Both the position numbers and the translations under genes were made by a program. Positions 25,082 through 33,829 of a stretch of 45,635 bases of DNA are shown piece after piece. Position 1 is the first letter of the stretch; every line of letters starts with the position of its first letter. The stretch lies in contig JAJPJG010000053.1 of NCBI GenBank assembly GCA_021324395.1, forward strand, positions 1 to 45,635, written 5' to 3'. The notes below the pieces were generated by a model. The model did not search any database. It was not told where the DNA came from and saw only the letters and a program-made list of their open reading frames with translations. This DNA is from Spartobacteria bacterium (GTDB taxonomy: Bacteria; Verrucomicrobiota; Verrucomicrobiia; Chthoniobacterales; Chthoniobacteraceae).

Positions 25082-26572
25082 GTGATTGATTCGGCAAAAC
25101 CCCGCGTGCCGCTCGTGCTGGCGCTCTTCGTGTTTTGCGCCTGGCTTTATACGCGGCACAACGATTTCCCGTTTTTCTATCATCCCGACGAGCCGGATAA
25201 AATCGCGCAGCTCGTCGATGACCGGTGGAATTTCCACCATCCGGCACTGATGCTTTCATCGGCGAAAGTGGTCATCGCGCTATTTCATGCGCAGGCGGAC
25301 CGGCAACAGATCGTGATCATCGGGCGCGATCAGTCTGCGCTGTATGCTGCGGTCGCAGTGAGCGCGCTGGCGCTGCTCGCGTGGCGAATGCGCGGGCCGC
25401 TCGCGTTTGCGGGCGTGGCGATTTTCGCGGGACTGCACCATCAGGTTTTTGAGCTCGCGCATTATTTCAAGGAGGACGCCGCGCTGTTGATGGGCGTGGC
25501 GCTCACATTTCTCGCGCTGCATGTTTTTTGGAAAAAACCTTGTGCGCTTGCAGCGGCGTTTCTTGGAGTCGCGTGCGGATTGAGTCTTTCCGCAAAATAC
25601 GTCGGCATCGTCATGTTCGTGCCGGCGCTTGTTCTGATTTTGCGAGCGCCGAATCACGTTCGTCACCTGGCCGTGTTTGCGTCCATCTTTCTCGCGACAA
25701 CTGCCATCGCCAATTACCCGCTCGCGACGCATCTCGATCAATTCAAGAGCTCGTTCAGCCGCGAAGTCTCGCTCGCGACCGAAGGCCAGCGCGGCGCGAC
25801 GCACGGGATTCCGAACACGGAATACTTCCCGATCTTTGCGCAAAACATGAACGTCGCGCTCTGGATTTTTCTCGCGGTGTTCGTCGTCCGTTTTTGGCGC
25901 GAACGGCGCACGCGCAATTGCCTCGACTGGATCTTTCTCGTTTTTCCGTTAGCTTATGCGCTGCTGCTCGCCTGTTCGCCGAAATCGAACGACCGCTATT
26001 TTCTTCCCGCGACTACGCTGTTCGCGCTGCTCGCTGCGTTCGGCTTTGTCGACACCGTTGCGTTGCTCGCGAAACGAATCCCGTGCAGTGCCGCGCTCGC
26101 GCTGTGCGTTGCGTTCGCCGCGATTTTCCAGATTTACAGCTTGTTAAAATACGACAACGCCTTTGCGCACGACGACCGCCGCGAATTGAGCGACTGGATT
26201 CGGGCGAATCTCCCCTCCTCCGCCGTCATCGCGCAGGACAGCCGCGTCGGCTTGCCAACGGAAAAACGCGAGGAGCGTCTGCAATGGCAACAGCCGCTAT
26301 CGCAGCGCGTGGTCAGCGATCGCCTCAGCGATTCGACATTGGACGATTTGCGCACGCAGGACGTGACGCACGTGGTGCTTTCGGAAAGCGATTACGGCCG
26401 TTATTTCCGCAAAGCGGGTGCCGCGCGCGATGAATACCGCGGGCAATTCGAGCAGCGACGATTGTTTTACGAGCGCTTGCGCATCGATTCGGAGCTGCTC
26501 TGGCAACGCTCGCGCGGCACGGTGATTTATTTGCACCCGGGACTAGAACTTTACCGCCTGCCGCCGCGTTAG
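25082..26572 (+). CDS. GT-C-type polytopic glycosyltransferase (PMT_2/ArnT-like)
   Basis: A 496-residue membrane protein. After the first helix it shows F-Y-H-P-D-E-P-D-K with Asp36-Glu37, the D-E pair expected in the first extracytoplasmic loop of PMT/ArnT-type transferases. About ten hydrophobic helices follow, with S-P-K-S-N-D-R-Y-F-L-P-A in a late loop (the class often has a similar R-Y-x-L-P motif), then a soluble C-terminal domain of about 130 residues. I chose GTG 25082 over GTG 25034, which would lie against the terminator stem. The gene is isolated from the main glycan island. Its TAG overlaps the stop codon of the convergent folA. The substrate is unknown. Confidence 0.7.
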   Translation: MIDSAKPRVPLVLALFVFCAWLYTRHNDFPFFYHPDEPDKIAQLVDDRWNFHHPALMLSSAKVVIALFHAQADRQQIVIIGRDQSALYAAVAVSALALLAWRMRGPLAFAGVAIFAGLHHQVFELAHYFKEDAALLMGVALTFLALHVFWKKPCALAAAFLGVACGLSLSAKYVGIVMFVPALVLILRAPNHVRHLAVFASIFLATTAIANYPLATHLDQFKSSFSREVSLATEGQRGATHGIPNTEYFPIFAQNMNVALWIFLAVFVVRFWRERRTRNCLDWIFLVFPLAYALLLACSPKSNDRYFLPATTLFALLAAFGFVDTVALLAKRIPCSAALALCVAFAAIFQIYSLLKYDNAFAHDDRRELSDWIRANLPSSAVIAQDSRVGLPTEKREERLQWQQPLSQRVVSDRLSDSTLDDLRTQDVTHVVLSESDYGRYFRKAGAARDEYRGQFEQRRLFYERLRIDSELLWQRSRGTVIYLHPGLELYRLPPR

Positions 26573-27021
26573 GGTTTGCGCACGTAGTGGCGCACTTCGA
26601 ATTCGGCGTGCCGCTCGATCACGCCTGCGAAATCGAACAACTCCTCGAACGGCGGAAAGAACGCGTCGCCCTCCACTTCGCGCTGCACGACACTCAAATA
26701 CAAATCCGAGCAACGCGGCAGCAGTTGCGCGTAAATTTCCGCGCCGCCGATCACAAACACATCGCTCGCGAATTTCCCCGTGTCGAACTGCGCGAGATCG
26801 CGCACCGTCTCGACGCCGGCGGGTTCCGCGCGACGGGTGACGACGATGTTCGTGCGATTCGGCAGCGGCTTCCCAAGCGACTCGAATGTCTTGCGCCCCA
26901 TCAGCACGACATTCCCGGTCGTCATTTTTTTAAACCAGCGAAAATCCTCCGGCAGATGCCACGGAATTTTCCCATCGCGCCCGATGACGCGGTTCAAAGA
27001 CATCGCCGCGATGGCTTTCAT
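26569..27021 (-). CDS. folA: Dihydrofolate reductase
   Basis: Reduces dihydrofolate to tetrahydrofolate with NADPH, regenerating the cofactor used by thymidylate synthase. The 150-residue protein shows the family's N-R-V-I-G-R-D-G-K-I-P-W-H-L-P-E-D-F segment with Asp26 at the catalytic position, G-R-K-T-F-E-S (42-48, NADPH binding) and F-V-I-G-G-A-E-I-Y (89-97). I chose the ATG at 27021; a TTG lies one codon upstream. It follows thyA by 12 bases on the same strand, the usual operon. Its TAA overlaps the stop codon of the convergent gene on the plus strand. Confidence 0.95.
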   Translation of the reverse strand: MKAIAAMSLNRVIGRDGKIPWHLPEDFRWFKKMTTGNVVLMGRKTFESLGKPLPNRTNIVVTRRAEPAGVETVRDLAQFDTGKFASDVFVIGGAEIYAQLLPRCSDLYLSVVQREVEGDAFFPPFEELFDFAGVIERHAEFEVRHYVRKP

Positions 27022-27033
27022 CAAAACAAAAAA

Positions 27034-27828
27034 TCAAACAGCGATCGGCGCCTTGATCGCCGGATGCGGATTGTAGTCGTCGAGCTCGAAGTCCTCGTAG
27101 AGGAAATCGTGGATGTGTTTCACCGCCGGATTCAGCCGCATCACCGGCAGTGGGCGCGGTTCGCGCGAGAGCTGTTCGCGCGCTTGCTCGACATGATTCG
27201 CGTAAAGATGCAGGTCGCCGAACGTGTGCACGAACTCGCCCGCGCGCAGCCCGCAGACCTGCGCGACCAACATCGTCAGCAGCGCGTAGCTCGCGATGTT
27301 AAACGGCACGCCGAGAAACAAATCGGCGCTGCGCTGGTAGAGCTGGCAGCTCAGCTCTCCGTCCGCGACGTAAAATTGAAACAGCGCGTGACACGGCGGC
27401 AGCGCCATCTGCTCGATCTCGCCGGCATTCCACGCGCTCACGATCAGCCGGCGCGAGTCGGGATTTTTTTTGATCTGCGAAATGACATTATCGATCTGGT
27501 TGATCGAGCGTCCGTCGGCGGTGCGCCAGTCGCACCATTGCGCGCCATAGACGCGGCCGAGGTTGCCATTTTCATCCGCCCATTCGTCCCAGATCGTCAC
27601 GCCATTTTCGCGCAAATACCGGATGTTCGTCTCGCCGCGCAAAAACCAAAGCAGCTCGTGGATGATCGAGCGAAGGTGCAGTTTTTTCGTCGTCAAAAGC
27701 GGAAAGTTTTCGCGCAGATCGAACCGCGCCTGTACGCCGAATACCGAGTAGGTGCCGGTGCCCGTGCGGTCGGCCTTGAATTTGCCGTGATCCAAAACGT
27801 GCCGGAGGAGGTTGAGATATTCGATCAT
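27034..27828 (-). CDS. thyA: Thymidylate synthase (ThyA type)
   Basis: Methylates dUMP to dTMP using methylene-tetrahydrofolate; the dihydrofolate produced is recycled by FolA next door. The 264-residue protein is the same length as the E. coli enzyme. The catalytic Cys146 is in [11 protein letters not shown], followed by [17 protein letters not shown] and H-L-Y-x-N-H; the N-terminal R-T-G-T-G-T phosphate-binding loop is intact. The frame is open 24 codons further upstream, but the ATG at 27828 gives the family's normal start. The 255-base space upstream, up to yacG, holds a 21-bp repeat array and a long inverted repeat. Confidence 0.96.
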   Translation of the reverse strand: MIEYLNLLRHVLDHGKFKADRTGTGTYSVFGVQARFDLRENFPLLTTKKLHLRSIIHELLWFLRGETNIRYLRENGVTIWDEWADENGNLGRVYGAQWCDWRTADGRSINQIDNVISQIKKNPDSRRLIVSAWNAGEIEQMALPPCHALFQFYVADGELSCQLYQRSADLFLGVPFNIASYALLTMLVAQVCGLRAGEFVHTFGDLHLYANHVEQAREQLSREPRPLPVMRLNPAVKHIHDFLYEDFELDDYNPHPAIKAPIAV

Positions 27829-27900
27829 CGCGCGCGCATTTTTTAGCCGGAATTGACGCTCGGCGCACGAGAGTTTTTGGAAATGGGTGAGTTTTTTCAC

Positions 27901-28005
27901 CGCACCGCTCCCCGCTCCGGCCGGAGCGTTCCGCTGCTATTCCGGAGAGCTCCTCTGTCACATCTGAACGTTCATCTATCGTTCCTGAACACTCATCTTT
28001 GGCTC
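27901..28005. repeat. Degenerate tandem array, five units of 21 bp, upstream of thyA
   Basis: Units start at 27901, 27922, 27943, 27964 and 27985. The last two begin CTGAAC and keep CTCATCT/TTCATCT at the same offset; the previous two begin CGGAG. The minus strand reads as acidic heptapeptides (pattern D/E-E-R/L-S-G-x-x) in a frame different from thyA, without a plausible ribosome site. Aligned on GAAC, the better units resemble those of the 20272 array (GAACACTCATCT against GAACACTTTCTC). Confidence 0.6.
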
Positions 28006-28065
28006 TTTTTGACCAGAATCCGACTTCCGGACATGCAAAGGCCATGGATTTGCGCAAAAAGAGCC
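28001..28065. repeat. Long inverted repeat between yacG and thyA
   Basis: GGCTCTTTTTG (28001-28011) and CAAAAAGAGCC (28055-28065) are perfect 11-bp complements separated by 43 bases. The loop holds a smaller GCAAA/TTTGC stem around CCATGG. Part of the loop, TTCCGGA, can instead pair with bases near 28070-28083, so two mutually exclusive folds are possible on the minus-strand transcript. It may end yacG transcription or act in the thyA leader. Confidence 0.4.
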
Positions 28066-28083
28066 GCTTTTGGCTTCCGAAGT

Positions 28084-28299
28084 CTACTCCTCGGGTTGAT
28101 CGAGCTTTTCACCCTCGACCTGCTCGTATTCCTCGAGATGGTCGGGGCGCAGCGGCTCGCTGACGCGGTATTCCTCGCCGAACCATTTGCCGAGATCGAC
28201 CATTTTGCAGCGGGTTGAGCAAAACGGCCCGACAGGCTCGGCGAAAAAGTCGGCGTCGCGCCCGCAAGTCGGGCATTTGACGATCGTCTTTTTGGCCAT
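28084..28299 (-). CDS. yacG: YacG-family zinc-binding protein (DNA gyrase inhibitor in E. coli)
   Basis: A 71-residue protein with a zinc-binding treble-clef at its N-terminus: Cys9 and Cys12 in C-P-T-C, then Cys27 and Cys31 in C-S-T-R-C. This is the characteristic C-x2-C-x14-C-x3-C layout of YacG, followed by the typical D-L-G-K-W-F-G-E-E-Y-R-V segment and an acidic tail. In E. coli YacG binds GyrB and inhibits gyrase. The start ATG at 28299 is 38 bases after the stop of the upstream secreted-protein gene. The acidic tail is family-typical and the gene looks intact. Confidence 0.88.
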   Translation of the reverse strand: MAKKTIVKCPTCGRDADFFAEPVGPFCSTRCKMVDLGKWFGEEYRVSEPLRPDHLEEYEQVEGEKLDQPEE

Positions 28300-28337
28300 G
28301 CGTCAATGTGCCGCAACCGCGCGCGGACTCAAGCGGC

Positions 28338-29129
28338 TCACGGTTTCTTCGGCGCGGGACTCGGCGAGGCAGCGGAGGTCCCGGCGTCCTCGGCCGTGTT
28401 CATTTCCTCGGTCGGCATTTCGAGCTGATAACCGACCGGCTTGGCGTTCGGGTCGGCCGGCGGCGGCCCGGCAAAACTCGCGTCGTCGAAATAGATGACG
28501 CCGTTGGTTTCCCCCTGCTCCGAACTGGTCTCCCACTGCCAGGTGACTTGCGCGAAGCCGGCATCCGGCGGCGCACCCGCCTGCGAGGAAAAGAGCGACC
28601 ATTTGTCCGTCGTGAAAAGCGCGGGCCGATTTTTACTGCCGGGAATCGGATACACGGCGTAGACAGTTTCGCCGACCGGTTCGCTGCCATCCTTGCTGAA
28701 AAAATCGATCTGCACTTTGATGTATGCGGTGCGTCCGCCGAGCTTGATCGAGTTTTGCGCGTCGAGCCGTCCCCAAATTCCGACGCGGTAATCGCCGCCG
28801 GGGACGACCGGAAACAGCCGGCTCTGGAGCACCGCGGCTTGATACGGCTGTTTTACATGAGCAAACTCGATATAAATCGATTGCGCCCCGCCGTGCGCCT
28901 GCTCGTTCGTGAGTCCGGCAGTGAGCGGACCGCCGCTTTTATCCTCCGCCCTGTCGTGAAAGCCGACCCAGAACGGGCCTTTCCCGCCGTGTGAGAGATC
29001 GCCGCCTTTTGCGATCGGCGAGCGCGCGGTCACGTTCGGCGATTCGAAGCCGCCTTCCTTCAGCAGTTCGTCGGCGAAAAGCGCGGAGCTGAACATGATA
29101 AGGCATGCAGCGGCTGGAACAAATTTCAT
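28338..29129 (-). CDS. Secreted protein, possible carbohydrate-binding (jelly-roll) domain
   Basis: A 263-residue exported protein. The ATG at 29129 gives a signal peptide, M-K-F-V-P-A-A-A-C-L-I-M-F, with likely cleavage after A-L-F-A (about residue 20). The mature start, E-L-L-K-E-G-G-F-E-S-P, is the opening seen in CBM4/9-type and related jelly-roll domains (N-G-x-F-E-x pattern), and a beta-rich body ends with N-G-V-I-Y-F-D-D-A-S-F-A, again typical (the x-x-x-D-D-V-S motif). The last 45 residues are a Pro/Ala/Ser-rich tail. The frame continues upstream, but that part lacks a signal sequence. Direct proof of sugar binding is missing; it could also be a structural surface protein. Confidence 0.55.
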   Translation of the reverse strand: MKFVPAAACLIMFSSALFADELLKEGGFESPNVTARSPIAKGGDLSHGGKGPFWVGFHDRAEDKSGGPLTAGLTNEQAHGGAQSIYIEFAHVKQPYQAAVLQSRLFPVVPGGDYRVGIWGRLDAQNSIKLGGRTAYIKVQIDFFSKDGSEPVGETVYAVYPIPGSKNRPALFTTDKWSLFSSQAGAPPDAGFAQVTWQWETSSEQGETNGVIYFDDASFAGPPPADPNAKPVGYQLEMPTEEMNTAEDAGTSAASPSPAPKKP

Positions 29130-29216
29130 GCGGAGCGGTGAGTTTAGAAAAACATCGCACAGTGACAACCTTTTCTCGAATTGTCGCGCGGCGCTCGTTA
29201 AGAACAGCAGCGCAGC

Positions 29217-30263
29217 ATGAGCCGACTCGACGAACTCACCGCCAGCGTTTCCTCTGGAAACGAGCTCGATTTTACGCAAATCGAAAGCGCCATCGCCACG
29301 CTCGTGGATGCGCAAACCGCCGATGAGCCGAAGGCCGCATTTTTAAAGGCGCTGCGCTTGAAGGGCGAAACCGCAGGCGAGATCGCGGGCTTTGTGAATG
29401 CGCTGCTCGCTCGTGCGGTTGATCCGCAAATTAACGCGTCGAAGCTGAGCGGGCCGATGCTCGATGTTTGCGGCACGGGCGGCGACAGGATGGAATTATT
29501 TAACGTCTCGACCACGGCGATGTTCGTGCTCGCGGCAGGCGGCGCTGTCGTCGTGAAGCACGGCAATCGCGGCATCACGTCGAAATGCGGCGGAGCGGAC
29601 GTGCTCGAGTTTCTCGGCGTAAAAATCGATCTACCGCCGGAAAAATTGCGGCGCTGTGTCGAGGAAAACGGCGTCGGATTTTTATTCGCGCCGCACTATC
29701 ACCCGGCGTTCAAGGCAATCGCACCCGTCCGCAAGATGCTCGCCGCGCAAGGCGTGACGACGATTTTCAACATGCTCGGCCCGCTGATGAATCCGTCGCG
29801 TCCGGCGCACCAGCTTGTCGGCGTCTTCGCGCAATCGCTGCTGCAAAAATTCGCCCAAACTTTTTTGCTGCTCCATCGCAAGCACGCATGGGCGGTGCAC
29901 GGCGCGAGCGACACGGGGCTCGGCGTGGATGAAATCTCGACGATGGGCGCGACGCAGGTGTGCAAGGTCGGCGATGGCGGCATCGAAGTGGAGACGCTGC
30001 ATCCGGAGCATTTCGGGTTTCCACGCGCAACGGCGGAGGAATTGCGCGGCGGCGATTGCGCGCAAAATGCGCGGATTTTGCACGGGATTTTAAGCGGGCA
30101 AATGCGCGGGGCTAAACGCGACGTGGTGCTGCTGAATGCGGCGGCGGGTTTCGTCGTAAGCAATCTCGCGCCGGATATTCACATCGGCATCGAGCTCGCC
30201 AAGGCGCAGATCGACACCGGCCGTGCGCTGGCGAAGCTGGATGCGCTGCGGGCTTTCGTCTAA
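29217..30263 (+). CDS. trpD: Anthranilate phosphoribosyltransferase
   Basis: Second step of tryptophan synthesis: joins anthranilate to PRPP. The 348-residue protein has the PRPP-binding C-G-T-G-G-D at 85-90, N-V-S-T-T near 96-100, K-H-G-N-R at 114-118 with S-K-C-G-G-A-D following, and N-P-S-R-P-A-H-Q-L-V-G near residue 187, all typical. No other trp gene is nearby, so tryptophan genes are dispersed here. The 87 bases upstream separate it from the divergent secreted-protein gene and must hold promoters for both. The gene is intact. Confidence 0.93.
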   Translation: MSRLDELTASVSSGNELDFTQIESAIATLVDAQTADEPKAAFLKALRLKGETAGEIAGFVNALLARAVDPQINASKLSGPMLDVCGTGGDRMELFNVSTTAMFVLAAGGAVVVKHGNRGITSKCGGADVLEFLGVKIDLPPEKLRRCVEENGVGFLFAPHYHPAFKAIAPVRKMLAAQGVTTIFNMLGPLMNPSRPAHQLVGVFAQSLLQKFAQTFLLLHRKHAWAVHGASDTGLGVDEISTMGATQVCKVGDGGIEVETLHPEHFGFPRATAEELRGGDCAQNARILHGILSGQMRGAKRDVVLLNAAAGFVVSNLAPDIHIGIELAKAQIDTGRALAKLDALRAFV

Positions 30264-30382
30264 CGCGCCGGGGATGCCCCCAACCGTGAGCGGCGGGATG
30301 ATTCTCATTGTTTGACAATTCGCAGTCGCATCCTGTTTCCTCGGCACTCGCCGGGCGAGATGCCGGGCAACCAGCTCGACGT

Positions 30383-31462
30383 ATGCTTTTCCTACTCATC
30401 GTCATTTTTGCCGTATTCATTTTTGAATACATCAATGGCTTTCATGACGCTGCGAACGCAATCGCGACTGTGGTTTCGACGCGGGTGCTATCGCCGCGCT
30501 CGGCGGTGTTGATGGCGGCGGCGTTCAATCTCTTCGGCGCGCTCTCGGGCGAAGCAGTCGCGAAGACGGTCGGCGCGGGTCTCGTGGACACGACTTATGT
30601 GACGTCGCTGACGATCCTGTGCGCGATGCTCGCGGGGATTTGCTGGAATTTGCTGACGTGGTGGACGGGGCTTCCGACAAGCTCCAGTCATGCGTTGATC
30701 GGAGGTCTGTGCGGCGCGGCGCTTGGCTCGGCGAATGGAAAGTGGAGCGTCATCAAATGGTCGGTTCACAAAGTGGACGCCGCCGGCAAGGTGGTTTACG
30801 ACGGACTTTTCCCGAAGGTGATCGTGCCGATGATCAGCTCGCCGATTGCAGGCCTGGCGATCGGGTTTTGCTTGATGATGCTGATCTTTGTCCTGGTGCG
30901 AAGCTGGCGCCTTTCCACCGTGAATCGCACGTTTAGCAAGTTGCAGCTATTCAGCGCAGCCTATATGGGATGGGGACACGGCTTTGCCGATGCGCAGAAA
31001 ACGATGGGCATCATCGCGCTCGCGACGTTCACGGCGACAAAGGCCGGCAAGCTCGAGCATCTGCCGTGGTTCCTCGCGTTTTTATACACGCCGACGTTCC
31101 AGATTCACACATGGATCAAATTTGCCTGCGCCGCGGTGATGGCGGCGGGAACGTGGGCGGGCGGCTGGCGCATCATTCGCACGCTCGGGCACAAGATGGT
31201 GTCGCTGAAACCCGTCCACGGATTCGCTGCGGAAGCGACGGGTGCGACGATTCTGCTGGTCGCGGGTCAGCTCGGGATGCCGGTATCGACGACGCACGCA
31301 ATCACCACGTCGATCATGGGCGTTGGACTGGCCAAGCGCCCGGGCGCTCTCGATACGGAGCTCGTGGAGCGAATCGTGTGGGCATGGATTTTCACAATCC
31401 CGGCAACAATGGGTCTGGCTTACGTTTTTTTCCGGATGCTGCACCTGTTCATCGCGGTATAA
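30383..31462 (+). CDS. pit: Low-affinity inorganic phosphate transporter, PiT family
   Basis: A 359-residue inner-membrane symporter for phosphate or metal-phosphate. The duplicated family signature is visible: G-F-H-D-A-A-N-A-I-A (19-28) in the first half and G-H-G-F-A-D-A-Q-K-T-M-G-I-I in the second, with T-G-L-P-T-S-S-S-H-A-L-I-G and G-M-P-V-S-T-T-H-A-I-T as the re-entrant loops. I chose the ATG at 30383, which starts directly in the first helix. The frame extends to 30308, but that part is poorly hydrophobic. The PhoU-like (DUF47) partner often found upstream is absent. Two overlapping hairpins lie just before the start. Confidence 0.9.
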   Translation: MLFLLIVIFAVFIFEYINGFHDAANAIATVVSTRVLSPRSAVLMAAAFNLFGALSGEAVAKTVGAGLVDTTYVTSLTILCAMLAGICWNLLTWWTGLPTSSSHALIGGLCGAALGSANGKWSVIKWSVHKVDAAGKVVYDGLFPKVIVPMISSPIAGLAIGFCLMMLIFVLVRSWRLSTVNRTFSKLQLFSAAYMGWGHGFADAQKTMGIIALATFTATKAGKLEHLPWFLAFLYTPTFQIHTWIKFACAAVMAAGTWAGGWRIIRTLGHKMVSLKPVHGFAAEATGATILLVAGQLGMPVSTTHAITTSIMGVGLAKRPGALDTELVERIVWAWIFTIPATMGLAYVFFRMLHLFIAV

Positions 31463-31494
31463 GCTACGCGACGGAGTAAAGTGGCGGCGGGAAC

Positions 31495-31938
31495 TTAGCC
31501 GGCGGTGAGCGCGCAATTCTCTGCGCACCAGCTCTCGATCTTCGCCTCCATCATGTCGCGGACACTGCGGGTTTGCGCGAGCTTTTCATCGTGGTCGCCG
31601 TCGAATTTCGAGGGATCAGGAAAAGGCCAGTGCAGGCGCGTGGTTGTGCCGGGAAAGATCGGGCAGCCTTCGGCTTCCGCTTCGCTGCAGACGGTGACGA
31701 CGTAGGCGAAGAGTTGTCCGCTTCTAAACACGTCGAAAACGCCCTGAGTCTTGTTGCCGGAAATGTCGATGCCAGCTTCCTGCATCGCTTCGACGACGAT
31801 CGGATTAAGCTTGCCGGGACTTAATCCGGCGCTTTGTGCTTCAAATTCCTCGCCGCAAATTCGATTGAAGAAAGCCGCGGCCATCTGGCTGCGGGCGCTG
31901 TTGTGGACACAAAGGAAGAGGACTTTTTTCTTTGTCAT
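31495..31938 (-). CDS. arsC: Arsenate reductase, thioredoxin-coupled LMW-phosphatase type
   Basis: Predicted to reduce arsenate to arsenite with electrons from thioredoxin. The 147-residue protein has the phosphatase-like P-loop C-V-H-N-S-A-R-S (Cys10 to Ser17) and the two further cysteines, Cys84 in V-T-V-C-S-E-A and Cys92 in G-C-P-I-F-P, spaced as in pI258-type ArsC, which uses a relay of three Cys. H-W-P-F-P-D-P-S follows. The start ATG at 31938 was preferred over an upstream codon at 31959 because [10 protein letters not shown] fits the family. No arsR or efflux gene is adjacent. It follows the GT-C gene on the same strand by 60 bases. Confidence 0.9.
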   Translation of the reverse strand: MTKKKVLFLCVHNSARSQMAAAFFNRICGEEFEAQSAGLSPGKLNPIVVEAMQEAGIDISGNKTQGVFDVFRSGQLFAYVVTVCSEAEAEGCPIFPGTTTRLHWPFPDPSKFDGDHDEKLAQTRSVRDMMEAKIESWCAENCALTAG

Positions 31939-31998
31939 GATGCGGGAGAATAAGGACAACGCAGCGGATCGGCAAGCGCGCGAGATGAGCCGCTTTAG

Positions 31999-33753
31999 CT
32001 ATTTTCCCGACGATTGTCTGCGATCGTGGTCGCTCAGGAAAACGCACTCGGGAGAGCCAAGCAGCGTCGCCGCGTGCAGTGGAAAGGTGTTAACATCCCA
32101 GATGTGCAGGACGATGCGCGACCAGTCCTTGTATTCGCCCGAGTAGATGTCGCCCATCGTATTCATTGTGCCGCTGATAGGTGTGAGATAAAGGCCGTTA
32201 ACTGGGGCGCCGAGAGTTTTGTAGTCGTTAAGGTTGGTGAATTCCTTGATCGTGGTCGGCAGCCACAGAGCGCGACGATCGGCATACCAAGCCACCGCCC
32301 ACGGCATGTCTGTCGCGGTAATTTCCTGCGGCTTCATCCAATCGTGCAGAACGGATATGTAAGGCGGCATGTAGGGCGGCCAGTGGAAAGAGGAAACGAA
32401 CGAGAAGGAACGCAAGGTGAAGAGTGTTGGCAGACCGCAAAGGATGAATAGCAATGTCAAACCGGCATTGCGCAACAGAAGATGGGTTTGTTTAGGCCAA
32501 TGCGTCGAAAGAAAGGCAAGGCCGGTGTGGTGGCTCCATTGCATGAGTAGAAAGCCGAGGCCGTAACACGTCAGCAAAGGAACAAAGAGCAAGTGAAGCT
32601 GATTGGCAGCGAAGCCTTGTTCTTCACTTAGCCCGAAAGCAGCCATGCCGAGCACAGCGCCGATCCACATCGCAAGGAGCAGCCATCGCATCAGCGCGGT
32701 AAGCGGCCGCTTAAAAGAATGCAATAAGCTGAGAAAAAAGACCGGCGCGACAAAGCTCCAGCCGAGGTATTCAAAAATGCGGTTGAGCTGCGCAACAAGA
32801 TTTGTCCGCATCTTGTGAAATAGCATTTGCGGCGAAAAGTCGGCTTCGATCTCGAATCGCCGCATGTGTCCAGCTTCGCTGTGGTTGATGCCATCAAGCG
32901 CCGAGTAGATGGCAAGACCACATGGGTTGCCGCAGACTTTATAGTTTCGGATGAGCCATGGCGCATAGGTCAGGAGAAACACGCCGAGCATGACGAGCGC
33001 AACGCGCCCGCGCGGCTTGAACCAAAGAAACGAAAACGCCAGCACGGGAATAAACATCCAGATCGTTAGCGCATGCGTCAGCGCGAGCAGTCCGAAACCT
33101 AGTCCTATTGCAGCAATCCACAGCCATGTGCATCCGCCGAGATATTGTGCACGAATGGCACCGATCAGTGCATGGATGGTAAGTAGAAAAAGCAGCAACA
33201 GCAGCATCTGCGGCAAACCCGAAAGCGAGTAACGCCACATCATGTCGCAGATCATCACCAGGCCGCATGCGAGACGGGCGAGGAATTGATCGAACAACTG
33301 CACGGCAATGAGGTAGAGCACACCTAGCGAGCAGATGAAGAAGAGCACGGAAATCAGCGCGATGACATGATCCGCGGAATAAATCATGTCCTTCGATGTC
33401 ATCTTTGCATTCCCAACGAGCAATAAAACGAACGCATCGATCAATGGCGGCAGCGGGGCGTTGTAGGTGTCTTTCCAGACAGCTTGCGTCACCTCTTTGC
33501 CGTGTCGCTGCAGTTCACCGACCGCCAGCGGTCTGATGAACTTCGTGTGCCAGCCGTGACCTTCGACGATTGCCCGGCCGATTTGCGCCTGGTCCATCGC
33601 CTGCGATGTAGCCAGTCCATTGAACTCGTGCAGAAGATAGTAGGTCGCGAGTGCAAAGATCACCGTCACAAACAAAGCGCGGCGCAGCCAGGGCGCGAGC
33701 TTGCCCATTTCCAGGGTGTGAATGGCCTTTTGGATCGCGGCTTCGGAAGGCAT
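31999..33753 (-). CDS. GT-C-type polytopic glycosyltransferase (PMT_2-like)
   Basis: A 584-residue membrane protein with about ten helices. The first loop after helix one (26-45) contains [11 protein letters not shown] (Asp54), the position of the catalytic Asp in GT-C enzymes, then H-T-K-F-I-R-P-L and a segment rich in W and Y. A late soluble domain (about 480-584) ends S-D-H-D-R-R-Q. I chose the ATG at 33753; a TTG-initiated extension and a later ATG at 33708 are possible. Its composition is more AT-rich than the main island and matches the adjacent giant gene, 76 bases upstream on the same strand, which hints that the two were acquired or are used together. Confidence 0.68.
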   Translation of the reverse strand: MPSEAAIQKAIHTLEMGKLAPWLRRALFVTVIFALATYYLLHEFNGLATSQAMDQAQIGRAIVEGHGWHTKFIRPLAVGELQRHGKEVTQAVWKDTYNAPLPPLIDAFVLLLVGNAKMTSKDMIYSADHVIALISVLFFICSLGVLYLIAVQLFDQFLARLACGLVMICDMMWRYSLSGLPQMLLLLLFLLTIHALIGAIRAQYLGGCTWLWIAAIGLGFGLLALTHALTIWMFIPVLAFSFLWFKPRGRVALVMLGVFLLTYAPWLIRNYKVCGNPCGLAIYSALDGINHSEAGHMRRFEIEADFSPQMLFHKMRTNLVAQLNRIFEYLGWSFVAPVFFLSLLHSFKRPLTALMRWLLLAMWIGAVLGMAAFGLSEEQGFAANQLHLLFVPLLTCYGLGFLLMQWSHHTGLAFLSTHWPKQTHLLLRNAGLTLLFILCGLPTLFTLRSFSFVSSFHWPPYMPPYISVLHDWMKPQEITATDMPWAVAWYADRRALWLPTTIKEFTNLNDYKTLGAPVNGLYLTPISGTMNTMGDIYSGEYKDWSRIVLHIWDVNTFPLHAATLLGSPECVFLSDHDRRQSSGK

Positions 33754-33829
33754 CAATGAGAATGAGACTGCGGGGGCGGCAGATAATGCCTTCGCCGGCC
33801 CCGGACACAAGCACTAATTCGATTTTGTC

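Noticed and set aside
26587..27846. 419-residue plus-strand gene
   Set aside because: It is antisense to folA and thyA, whose protein sequences are clearly conserved; long antisense frames are common at this GC content.
30340..30385. SAM-I riboswitch, because of GCCGGGCAACCAGC
   Set aside because: Only this short piece resembles the SAM-I core. The upstream conserved stem and the rest of the aptamer are absent, and a phosphate transporter is not a usual target.
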